A DNA stretch of 10,329 nt from Deltaproteobacteria bacterium. Lineage in GTDB: Bacteria; Campylobacterota_A; Desulfurellia; JAGGSF01. Both the position numbers and the translations under genes were made by a program. The notes beneath the pieces are model-generated. The model was not told where the DNA came from and made no database searches. It saw only the letters and a list, made by a program, of their open reading frames with translations. The stretch is taken from contig JAGGSF010000109.1 in NCBI GenBank assembly GCA_021159235.1, forward strand, positions 1-10,329. Direction: 5' to 3'. Positions 1-6,960 of this stretch are shown here, piece by piece; the stretch's first letter is position 1; every line of letters starts with the position of its first letter.

Positions 1-879
1 ATCCCACTTGTTTAAAACCACAATGAGGCACTTGTTTGATTTCTGGGTGTAAGATGCAATTTTTTTGTCTTCAGCTGTTACCCCTTCTTTTGCATCGACA
101 ACGAGAATGACAATATCTGCTCTATTTATGGATAGTATGCTTCGTAAGGTGCTGATCTTTTCTATATCTTTCTTTATTTTGCTTTTTCTTCTTAGACCTG
201 CCGTATCTATGAGAAGATATAATTCATTTTTATATTTAAATTCTGTATCTATGCTGTCGGTTGTGGTTCCGGGAAATGGACTTACATTGACCCTTTCCTC
301 ATTTAATATGGCGTTTACTATACTTGATTTCCCTACATTTGGTCTTCCTACCACCGCTATTTTTGCAGCGTGGGTCTTTTCTTTTCTTTCTCCTTCTTTA
401 GCAAATGAGAGTAGCTTTTCTTTCAAGAGGTCTATATTTTTTCTATGTGTTACGGATATAGGTATGATTTCACCAAATTTGTAATATTCATTGATATTTT
501 CTTGACTTTTCTTGGTATCTATCTTATTTGCAACCAGTAGAACAGGTTTATTGTATTTTCTCACCATCTCCATCAGTTCTTCATCTTCCTGAGTAGGGGA
601 TTGAGTGGCATCGAATAAAACGATTATTATATCTGCCCTTTCTAAACCTATGGATATTTGATTTAGGATGTAGGGAGAAAGCTCCATTTGTTTAGAAAAA
701 CCACCGGTATCTATAAACATGAAGTTTTTACCATTGATTTCCCCGTAATCAACAATCCTGTCCCTTGTGGTATGTGGTATGTTAATTACTATACTTTTCC
801 TTTTTCCTACCAGGAGGTTGAATAGAGAAGATTTTCCTACATTTGCTCTTCCTACGATGGCAACCTGAGGAACGCTCAT
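1..879 (-). CDS. der: Ribosome assembly GTPase Der (EngA), C-terminal part cut by window edge
   Basis: Double-GTPase that binds the 50S subunit and is needed for its maturation. The visible 293 codons contain two G domains in tandem, the hallmark of Der. Domain 1 has P-loop GRANVGKSS (residues 10-18), the switch threonines in HTTRD, DTGG (57-60) and NKID (118-121). Domain 2 has GRPNVGKSS (178-186), PGTTTDSID, DTAGLRRKSK (225-234) and NKWD at the very edge (290-293). The rest of domain 2 and the C-terminal KH-like domain lie beyond base 1. The start is the ATG at 879-877, which overlaps the stop codon of the upstream GH57 gene as ATGA, so translation is probably coupled. The domain 1 P-loop has Ala where most Der proteins have Pro. 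Identity is near certain from the paired motifs. Confidence 0.96.
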   Translation of the reverse strand, partial: MSVPQVAIVGRANVGKSSLFNLLVGKRKSIVINIPHTTRDRIVDYGEINGKNFMFIDTGGFSKQMELSPYILNQISIGLERADIIIVLFDATQSPTQEDEELMEMVRKYNKPVLLVANKIDTKKSQENINEYYKFGEIIPISVTHRKNIDLLKEKLLSFAKEGERKEKTHAAKIAVVGRPNVGKSSIVNAILNEERVNVSPFPGTTTDSIDTEFKYKNELYLLIDTAGLRRKSKIKKDIEKISTLRSILSINRADIVILVVDAKEGVTAEDKKIASYTQKSNKCLIVVLNKWD

Positions 880-2942
880 ACTATCCAATTCTCTTTTTCT
901 AATTCACTATCCGGAATAACTATCTGAATATATCCCCATTGAGGAAAACGCTCTTCTGTAGCCTTGCCTCTTATCTCCACAAATAATGTTACAATTTCTC
1001 TTTCTTTCAGGTTGAATGATTTTCTTTCTATGCCTATCTCTATTATTTCGCCCCTACATATCTTTATTCCCTCTTCTCCCTTGCTGATAAGTTTGTTTTC
1101 CTTACTGTAATGAAGGGTGGTAACCTTATCTTCTTCTACAATTATTCTATGTGTTTGGTCGTTGGTTAAGGTGATCTTCAGTATTTCTAAGCTGCGAAAA
1201 CAATCTATGCGCAGGTAAAGAAATTGTTCATCAAAACACCAGTAAATCTTTTTTATTGTCTTTTTTGAGGGATGCATTGTGGAGAGGATATCTTCGTATT
1301 CACCGGCGCCCAGCCATTCATAGTAGGAGGTAATTTTCCCATCGATTGTTGGAGTGATAAATGTAGCGGGTTTTTTCTGCGGTTCAATGAATGTTCTTAT
1401 TTTTTTTATAGGTTCATCTAAAACGGATGGGGGCGTTTTCGATGAAAAGAGATAGGCATTTTTCAAATGTATTCTGTATAGATTGTCGAACAAAAGATCC
1501 TGTTGCGAGCTATGTTCTGAACCATACCACCAGTTCCAATCGCTACCTTCAGCTATATATATTTCTCTTTCGCTCTGTTTTGATATTTCTTTCAGGTCTT
1601 CTTTCGTTTTCTTCAACAGTTCCCATGATTTATTGTCTTCTTCATCACCAATCCAGACCTTGAAATCTGCATTTATCCATGAACCAGGCCATATATCGTT
1701 GTTCAGGGGCAGGATTTCATCCTCGTGTTCTCGTAGATACTGGGATGGTGTGGTTAGGGTGATACTGTCATCCTCGTTTAGTCTCCTGTAAAGTAACTTG
1801 AGGAAGGGATAACCGTTTTTTCTGTAATATTCCCACGCGTTTTCTCCATCCAGTATAACACTTACTATAGGATTGTTGTTGCCGTTTGTTTTTCTCTTCA
1901 TGGTGCTTATGAAATCTTCTACTGCTCTTTCCTCATCCATTTGAGCATAGGTGAAGGCGATCTTATCGGACAACTCCGTATCTCTGAAGAAGATATAGAG
2001 AGGCAAGTCTTTATATTTGTAACATCTATAAGGTGTGGCTGAAGGAAGGGTGTGTTTTAATATTACATCACCTGTCATAATGAAGTTAAATCCCTCTTGA
2101 GCTACCATATTTAGCGTTTCATCACTAACTGAACCTTCAGAAGGCCACAAACCCTTTATTTTCCCATTCAGGAGTTTTTCTGCGAATATCTTGCCTTCTT
2201 TTATCTGTTTTCTTGCATCTTCTGGATGAGTGAAACGAGATGGTAGTTTGATATCTGGTGAGCAAATAGAGGCTATATTTGTGTCGATGAGCAGAGGAAG
2301 GATGGGATGATAGAATGGAGATGTTGTTATTTCAATTTTTCCTTCAGTAAACGCCTCTCTGTACAGAGGAATAATTCTTTTCATAATTTCCATCTGTTTG
2401 TTGTAGATGGTTTTTTTATCATCTTCTGTAAAGTTTCGGTCTTTAGTAATGAGACTTTTTATTTCTCTGTCTTTTCTTTTTGTGTATTCTCCAAACCATG
2501 CCAGGTTGAACAGTACTTCGATGTCCCTTATCTCCTGTATGGTAAAGCCAGAGGAAGAGATCACCCCCTTGGAGCTTTTAAGCAATTGTCTTTTTTTGTA
2601 CAGTTGACTATAGCGGGGAGATTCGGAAATTACTCGATGGTTAGCATAGAAAAAGTTGGAAATGATATATACCTTTTCTTCCTCATTCAAGGCTGATGTG
2701 TCTTTCAGCATCATTTCGTTCTGGATTTCTTTTACATTGTTGTGTGTATAGTCTTCTATTTGCTCTAATAATACAGGTGTAAGATTGAATGATACCTTCG
2801 CCTCTTCTTCTCTGGCAATCATCAACATATCGTAGTAGTCTTTTGCAGCATGTAATCTCACCCAGGGCATAAGATATGTATGTTCCCTGTCGTTTTTGTA
2901 ATATGGCTGATGCATGTGCCATACTATAAAAAGATAAATCAT
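876..2942 (-). CDS. Glycoside hydrolase family 57 (alpha-amylase / glucanotransferase-like)
   Basis: 688-residue enzyme with an N-terminal GH57 catalytic domain. Family regions are seen in order: HMHQPYY (9-15), TSPFYHPILP (207-216), GLWPSEGSVSDE (264-275, predicted nucleophile E269), FFRDTELSD (318-326, predicted acid/base D321) and ILDGENAWE (363-371). GH57 enzymes retain configuration on alpha-glucans, so glycogen or maltodextrin turnover is likely; amylase, glucanotransferase and branching enzyme cannot be separated by eye. Residues about 525-688 form a separate beta-rich module (IDGKITSYYEWLGAGEYED), possibly a DOMON/CBM9-like sugar-binding domain; this is inference. There is no signal peptide, so it is probably cytosolic. 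The ATG at 2942 was chosen because GH57 proteins begin just before HxHQP; an upstream ATG at 3053 would overlap the divergent gene. No Shine-Dalgarno sequence precedes the start. It is followed by der with a 4-base overlap. Confidence 0.9.
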   Translation of the reverse strand: MIYLFIVWHMHQPYYKNDREHTYLMPWVRLHAAKDYYDMLMIAREEEAKVSFNLTPVLLEQIEDYTHNNVKEIQNEMMLKDTSALNEEEKVYIISNFFYANHRVISESPRYSQLYKKRQLLKSSKGVISSSGFTIQEIRDIEVLFNLAWFGEYTKRKDREIKSLITKDRNFTEDDKKTIYNKQMEIMKRIIPLYREAFTEGKIEITTSPFYHPILPLLIDTNIASICSPDIKLPSRFTHPEDARKQIKEGKIFAEKLLNGKIKGLWPSEGSVSDETLNMVAQEGFNFIMTGDVILKHTLPSATPYRCYKYKDLPLYIFFRDTELSDKIAFTYAQMDEERAVEDFISTMKRKTNGNNNPIVSVILDGENAWEYYRKNGYPFLKLLYRRLNEDDSITLTTPSQYLREHEDEILPLNNDIWPGSWINADFKVWIGDEEDNKSWELLKKTKEDLKEISKQSEREIYIAEGSDWNWWYGSEHSSQQDLLFDNLYRIHLKNAYLFSSKTPPSVLDEPIKKIRTFIEPQKKPATFITPTIDGKITSYYEWLGAGEYEDILSTMHPSKKTIKKIYWCFDEQFLYLRIDCFRSLEILKITLTNDQTHRIIVEEDKVTTLHYSKENKLISKGEEGIKICRGEIIEIGIERKSFNLKEREIVTLFVEIRGKATEERFPQWGYIQIVIPDSELEKENWIV

Positions 2943-2949
2943 GGGGTCA

Positions 2950-2977
2950 ATTATATTGCAATTGCTTGAGAAAACAA
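2950..2977 (-). promoter_or_regulatory. Sigma70-type promoter for the GH57-der unit
   Basis: Reading leftward, the -35 is TTGTTT (2977-2972), then a 16-base spacer, then a perfect -10 TATAAT (2955-2950). Only seven bases separate the -10 from the ATG at 2942, so the predicted transcription start falls at or next to the start codon. No Shine-Dalgarno sequence fits in that space, which suggests a leaderless mRNA. Its -35 directly abuts the -35 of the opposing promoter. Confidence 0.6.
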
Positions 2978-2994
2978 GATATGTTTGATATAAT
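2966..2994 (+). promoter_or_regulatory. Extended -10 sigma70-type promoter for the ferredoxin-pur-hemL-atp series
   Basis: The -35 is TTGAGA (2966-2971), followed by a 17-base spacer and a perfect -10 TATAAT (2989-2994) preceded by TGA (2986-2988), an extended -10. Five bases after the -10 comes the ATG at 3000, so the predicted transcription start is on or beside the start codon and the transcript would be leaderless. The 8-base palindrome GCAATTGC (2958-2965) lies just upstream and could be an operator; that is only a guess. Confidence 0.7.
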
Positions 2995-2999
2995 TTAGT

Positions 3000-4058
3000 A
3001 TGCAGATCTTTAATGCTTCTTCTTGTGGAGATGTGAAGATCAATGAAAATCATTGTGCAAGGCTCCTTTTTGCACGCAGCAGGTGTGATGATTGCATGAG
3101 ATCATGTCCACAGGACGCTATATCGTTTTCTACAAGAGAGTATAAAGTAGCCAGGGATTGTAATGGATGCGGTATATGTTATTCCGCCTGCAGGACAGGG
3201 GCAATAAAGCTGAGTGATAATCTGGATGAGGTTGTTTTAAATAAGATATTGAAGGAGGCAAAAAGGAAAAAAGTGCGTTTTTTGTGCAGTAAGGCAAAAG
3301 CGGACGAAGATTCATATAATGTGGTTTTGTCCTGTATTAGCAGATTAACGGAAAATGTTTTATTTAGACTCATTAAAACAGGATTTGAGGTAGAGATAGT
3401 TAAGGGTGAATGCAGCGGCTGTGAATATGAAAAGAGTTTGTTTGTTTTTGAGAGGAATATGAACTTCTTAGAGGATATTCTTTCTTCTTTTAACATTAAA
3501 GAAAGGCCTGTTATTAAGCAGGAAATAGCCGAAAAGGAAATAGAAAAAGAAGAGTCTCCACGCCGGGAATTTTTTAGGATGTTTGCCAAGCCCATAAGGG
3601 ATATGCGGGCAGAAAAACCCAGGAGACTGTTCTTTATGGATTTAATTCAAGGGCCTTTGTCTGAAAGAGAAACAGATTTTCTATTGAATATATCTATAAA
3701 TGATAACTGTAATCTGTGTGGTGCATGTGTTTTTGTCTGTCCTACGAAGGCCATCACTGTAGAAAAAGACGATATAAAAGGTGTAATATATTTTTCTCCT
3801 TCCCTGTGCGTAGGTTGCAGGAATTGTATAGATGTTTGTATGAAAGAAGCGGTGAAGGGAGAAAGGGGAAATATGGTGTTGTTGAACAGAGATACGGTAA
3901 AATTAAAGGAGCTAAATAGACAGGTGTGTACGCATTGTGGCACCGTTTTTTACTCTGCGGGTGAAAAAGAGTTGTGTGATATATGTAAAATGAGGAAAGA
4001 GAAAGAAGATGCCTTGTTTGCTTCCTGGGAAGAGCAGAGGAGGAAAAATGACAGATAG
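3000..4058 (+). CDS. Four-cluster polyferredoxin with Cys-rich middle domain
   Basis: 352-residue iron-sulfur protein, presumably a cytosolic electron carrier or adaptor; partner unknown. N-terminal ferredoxin pair: cluster one from C19 plus C29-C32-C36P (RCDDCMRSCP), cluster two C54-C57-C60-C64 (CNGCGICYSAC). Middle domain (about 90-160) has single Cys residues in FLCSK, LSCISRL and GECSGC, and resembles from memory the MvhD/FlpD-like or thiol-rich segments of similar ferredoxins. A charged linker contains SPRREFFRMFAK (187-198). C-terminal ferredoxin pair: C237-C240-C243-C247P and C270-C273-C276-C280. A final CTHC (310-313) and CDIC (326-329) look like a zinc ribbon. The ATG at 3000 sits five bases after the -10 and has no ribosome site. 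A GTG at 3033 is the alternative start, but its GGAG is only two bases away. It overlaps the next gene by 11 bases. Confidence 0.82.
   Translation: MQIFNASSCGDVKINENHCARLLFARSRCDDCMRSCPQDAISFSTREYKVARDCNGCGICYSACRTGAIKLSDNLDEVVLNKILKEAKRKKVRFLCSKAKADEDSYNVVLSCISRLTENVLFRLIKTGFEVEIVKGECSGCEYEKSLFVFERNMNFLEDILSSFNIKERPVIKQEIAEKEIEKEESPRREFFRMFAKPIRDMRAEKPRRLFFMDLIQGPLSERETDFLLNISINDNCNLCGACVFVCPTKAITVEKDDIKGVIYFSPSLCVGCRNCIDVCMKEAVKGERGNMVLLNRDTVKLKELNRQVCTHCGTVFYSAGEKELCDICKMRKEKEDALFASWEEQRRKNDR
4038..4043 (+). promoter_or_regulatory. Ribosome binding site fixing the start of the CBS/DHH gene
   Basis: AGGAGG, a full Shine-Dalgarno match, lies four bases before the ATG at 4048. It favours this start over the in-frame ATG at 4009, which would add 13 residues with no family resemblance ahead of the DHH motif. 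Confidence 0.75.
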
Positions 4059-5334
4059 GGTCTTTGTTATTGGACGAAAAAATCCTGATACAGATGGGAT
4101 TGCATCTGTTATCGGTTATGCTCACCTGAAGAATAAGATTACAGGGGAAGACAGGTATGTTCCAGTTACGGCAGGATTGTTAGAAGTGAGAACGATGAAG
4201 ATTTTGGATTTTCTGCTAATAAAATATCCTCCACTTATGGAGGATTTGAATCTTCATGTTTCAGATATTATGGCGAAAAGGGTGATTGTAGCTCCTTTAG
4301 GTACCCCTATTGTAGAGGTATTTAAGATCATGGTTAAGGAGGATATTCGTGTTGTTCCAGTTGTAGATAATGAAAACCGGTTTTTTGGATTGGTGGGTTT
4401 TATCGATATTGCTAAGAAGAGTATATCTACCGTTGTTCCTGATGTATTCAGGAGGGTGAAAACAAGTATCGAGTTGATGTCGAGGTCTGTATCTGGTGAT
4501 GTAGTGAATAGTGTGGATGGAGGTGAGGAATTTATAGCTAATATTATGGTGGTTGCTACCAGTGCGGAAAGATTTTGTTCTGATATAGATACATTTGATG
4601 CGAGAGGAGTGGTAGCCGTGGTAGGAGACAGGGAGGATGTGCAAAGGGTGGCTATTGAAAAAAGGGTAAGATGCCTGGTGATATGTGATGGTTATGAGTT
4701 GAGTGAGGAGTTGCTTGAACTTGCAAGGAAAAATGAGGTTTCTGTGATTTATTCTCCCTATGGTGCTTGTACCACGGTTGGTTTGATTGAATGGAGCACG
4801 CCTGTTTATACAATTGCCAACAAGGGTGAGAGCGTAGCGAGACAGGGAGAAAGGGTAAATGATATAAGGGAGAGAATGCTTACCTCTCCCAATCGTGCCC
4901 TACCTGTGATTGATGAAAAAACGGGGAAGGTTTTGGGAATAATCACACGCACAGATCTCGCTAAGCATGTTGCAAGAAGGGTTATTTTAATTGATCATTC
5001 GGATACGCTTAATGCACCGGAGGGTATATTCAGCTGTGTTGTTGAGGAAATTATTGATCATCATCGATTTGGTGATATAAGATTAAAGGAGGCAGCCCGA
5101 ATAAGGACAGAGCCCTGGGGCAGTACATCGGCTATCGTAGCGGACGAATATATGAAGCATAATTTAAAACCGGAGAGGAAGATTGCTCTCCTTCTGGCAG
5201 CTGGAATAATGATAAATACAGAATTTTTTGAGAAAGCTACCACCACAGAAAAGGACAAGGAAATGTTTGAATGGCTTATGGATATAAGCGGGGAGGATAA
5301 GGAGAGCTTTATTTCACGCATTAAAAATTTATAG
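4048..5334 (+). CDS. Degenerate CBS-DRTGG-DHH protein, pyrophosphatase-like, DHHA2 domain absent
   Basis: 428-residue relative of family II (Mn-dependent) inorganic pyrophosphatases with a regulatory insert. Order: first DHH segment with GRKNPDTDG (9-17); CBS 1 (about 70-125, VSDIMAKRVIVAPLGT); DRTGG-like region (about 135-248); CBS 2 (about 250-308, ending GIITRTDLAKH); second DHH segment with ILIDHSD (313-319), IIDHHRF (335-341) and AAGIMINTEFFEKATTTEKD (384-403). It ends at about residue 428, where the linker to DHHA2 would begin; purC follows after 8 bases, leaving no room for that domain. Two metal ligands of the family are changed: the first-motif His is R10 and the last-motif Asp is N390. 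D14, D16, D316, H338 and H339 remain. Pyrophosphatase activity is unlikely. CBS domains in this family bind adenine nucleotides, so a sensor or regulator role is inferred. Confidence 0.85.
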   Translation: MTDRVFVIGRKNPDTDGIASVIGYAHLKNKITGEDRYVPVTAGLLEVRTMKILDFLLIKYPPLMEDLNLHVSDIMAKRVIVAPLGTPIVEVFKIMVKEDIRVVPVVDNENRFFGLVGFIDIAKKSISTVVPDVFRRVKTSIELMSRSVSGDVVNSVDGGEEFIANIMVVATSAERFCSDIDTFDARGVVAVVGDREDVQRVAIEKRVRCLVICDGYELSEELLELARKNEVSVIYSPYGACTTVGLIEWSTPVYTIANKGESVARQGERVNDIRERMLTSPNRALPVIDEKTGKVLGIITRTDLAKHVARRVILIDHSDTLNAPEGIFSCVVEEIIDHHRFGDIRLKEAARIRTEPWGSTSAIVADEYMKHNLKPERKIALLLAAGIMINTEFFEKATTTEKDKEMFEWLMDISGEDKESFISRIKNL

Positions 5335-5342
5335 GGGTATTG

Positions 5343-6047
5343 ATGAAGCAGGTATATGAAGGAAAAGCAAAGATTCTTTATGAGACGGAAGACCCCGGGT
5401 TTCTAATTATGCACTTCAAGGATGATGCTACAGCATTCAACGGGAAGAAATTTGCTATAATAAAAGATAAGGGACGCTTGAATAAGGAGATAACTACCAT
5501 TACTTTTGGCTGGTTGGAAAAAGCGGGTATTGACACACACTTTGTAAGGGATATATCGCAAAATGAGATCCTGGTAAGAAAGGTGAAGATTATACCGCTG
5601 GAAGTTGTGGTGAGAAATGTTGTTGCAGGTTCTTTGTCTAAGCGAATGGGTTTAAAGAAGGGCGAGAAACTGAAATTTCCCATTGTTGAATTTTATTACA
5701 AAAGTGATGAACTGGATGATCCTATGCTGAATGAATATCATATTCGAGTATTTGATATAGCAGACGAAGAAACAATTGAAAAGATGAAAGAAATTGCCTT
5801 TTGTGTTAATGATTTGCTAAAGAAAAAATTTGAGCAAGCAGGTATTTTACTGGTGGATTTTAAAATTGAATTTGGCAAAGATGAAAATGGAAAACTCATA
5901 CTGGCAGATGAGGTTACACCGGATGGAACAAGATTGTGGGATATGAAAACAGGAGAGGTGCTGGATAAAGATAGATTTAGATTTGACCTGGGTGATTTGA
6001 TAGAGGGGTATGAGAAGATTTTAGAGAGAATAAGGTGCGTTTCGTAG
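5343..6047 (+). CDS. purC: Phosphoribosylaminoimidazole-succinocarboxamide synthase (SAICAR synthetase)
   Basis: Joins CAIR and aspartate with ATP hydrolysis to form SAICAR in de novo purine synthesis; cytosolic. At 234 residues it has the normal bacterial length. Seen: VYEGKAKILYET (4-15) at the ATP site, the family signature PLEVVVRNVVAGS (85-97), the second signature LLVDFKIEFG (169-178), DEVTPDGTRLWD (189-200) and FRFDLGD (212-218). The ATG at 5343 is preferred over the TTG directly before it because AGGGG (5333-5337) is five bases upstream. It follows the CBS/DHH gene by 8 bases, and purS starts inside its last codons (13-base overlap), so the genes are almost certainly co-transcribed. 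Confidence 0.97.
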   Translation: MKQVYEGKAKILYETEDPGFLIMHFKDDATAFNGKKFAIIKDKGRLNKEITTITFGWLEKAGIDTHFVRDISQNEILVRKVKIIPLEVVVRNVVAGSLSKRMGLKKGEKLKFPIVEFYYKSDELDDPMLNEYHIRVFDIADEETIEKMKEIAFCVNDLLKKKFEQAGILLVDFKIEFGKDENGKLILADEVTPDGTRLWDMKTGEVLDKDRFRFDLGDLIEGYEKILERIRCVS

Positions 6048-6271
6048 TGCTGGTAAAGCTGAAACAGGGGATACTGGATCCGCAGGGAAAAGCGATAAAG
6101 AAGGTTATAGAAAGAAGAGGGGAAGATAGAATTAAGGATATAAGGGTGGGGAAGTATTTTGAAATAGAGGTGGAAGAGTCAAATAAGATAGAGGCTCAGA
6201 AGATAGTGGAAAAGGTAGCCAAAGACACCCTTTCCAATCCCATCATAGAGACGGTTGATATAATACAATGA
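6035..6271 (+). CDS. purS: Phosphoribosylformylglycinamidine synthase subunit PurS
   Basis: Small 78-residue subunit of the three-part FGAM synthase (PurS-PurQ-PurL), where it bridges PurQ and PurL and helps channel ammonia. Family features: the beta strand FVVLVKLKQGILDPQGKAI (3-21), the helix KKVIERRG, IRVGKYFEIEVEE (36-48), and the C-terminal LSNPIIETVDI. The start is a GTG at 6035, inside the 3' end of purC; the frame has no ATG upstream that preserves the family N-terminus. Its TGA overlaps the purQ ATG as ATGA. The low-efficiency GTG start and both overlaps point to translational coupling with purC and purQ. Confidence 0.95.
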   Translation: MRFVVLVKLKQGILDPQGKAIKKVIERRGEDRIKDIRVGKYFEIEVEESNKIEAQKIVEKVAKDTLSNPIIETVDIIQ

Positions 6272-6960
6272 AGGTGGGTATTGTTGTTTTTCCTGGAACA
6301 AACTGTGACAGGGATGTTTTCTGGTCTGTGAAACTACTGGGTGGGGAACCCATATACATCTGGCATGAGGAAGAAGATGTAAGGGATGTAGATTGTATTA
6401 TATTGCCAGGTGGTTTTTCTTATGGGGATTACCTTAGGCCTGGAGGATTGGCTAAGTTTTCAAAGATAATGGATAAAGTAGCTCTATTTGCGGATGAGGG
6501 GAAACCTGTTATAGGTATATGTAATGGTTTTCAGATTTTATGTGAATCGGGACTCCTTCCTGGCGTCCTTATGAAAAATGAAAATATGCGTTTTATATGC
6601 AGGGATATATATGTAAAGGTTGAAGAAAGTAGATGTGTGTTTACAAAGGATATTGAGGGTAAGGTATTGAAGATGCCCATTGCTCATAAGGAGGGAAATT
6701 TTTGGTGTGATGATGAGACATATGAAAGGATGAAGGAAAATGGGCAGATTGTTTTCAGGTATTCTACATCCAGTGGTGAAGTAAAGGATGAGGCAAATCC
6801 CAATGGTTCGCTGCATAATATTGCGGGAGTATGTAATACTAAGGGGAATATTTTAGGCATGATGCCTCACCCTGAGAGAGCTTGTGAGAAGCTTTTGGGT
6901 AGTCTGGATGGAAGAAAGATTCTAAATTTCGTCAAGGAGAAAAGATGGGCAAGAAGATGA
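6268..6960 (+). CDS. purQ: Phosphoribosylformylglycinamidine synthase subunit PurQ (glutaminase)
   Basis: Class I glutamine amidotransferase subunit of FGAM synthase: it hydrolyses glutamine and passes ammonia to PurL. The protein is 230 residues. Start motif VVFPGTNCDRD (6-16), oxyanion loop LPGGFSYGDYLRPGG (46-60), nucleophile C85 in GICNGFQ, MPIAHKEG (136-143), and catalytic H201 and E203 in MMPHPER. It overlaps purS by 4 bases and hemL by 16. The large subunit gene purL is not in the window, so the three-part enzyme is encoded at two or more loci in this genome. Confidence 0.97.
   Translation: MKVGIVVFPGTNCDRDVFWSVKLLGGEPIYIWHEEEDVRDVDCIILPGGFSYGDYLRPGGLAKFSKIMDKVALFADEGKPVIGICNGFQILCESGLLPGVLMKNENMRFICRDIYVKVEESRCVFTKDIEGKVLKMPIAHKEGNFWCDDETYERMKENGQIVFRYSTSSGEVKDEANPNGSLHNIAGVCNTKGNILGMMPHPERACEKLLGSLDGRKILNFVKEKRWARR

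Noticed and set aside
65-484. Rightward open frame of 139 residues opposite der
   Set aside because: It is the antisense of conserved Der G-domain sequence and has no ribosome site or recognisable motif.
1427-2696. Several rightward open frames opposite the GH57 gene
   Set aside because: They are antisense to conserved catalytic regions, with compositions expected of a reverse frame.
2943-3053. N-terminal extension of the GH57 gene from the ATG at 3053
   Set aside because: It would overlap the ferredoxin gene and both promoters, and the 37 added residues show no GH57 resemblance; the family begins at the MIYLFIVWHMHQ segment.
3560-3597. RREFF motif in the ferredoxin as a Tat export signal
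   Set aside because: It is internal (residues 188-193), between iron-sulfur domains, and no hydrophobic segment follows it.
4048-5334. The short CBS/DHH protein as a frameshifted pyrophosphatase pseudogene
   Set aside because: purC starts 8 bases after its stop, so no DHHA2 sequence remains in any frame; the frame is intact, has a full Shine-Dalgarno sequence and retains most DHH residues.
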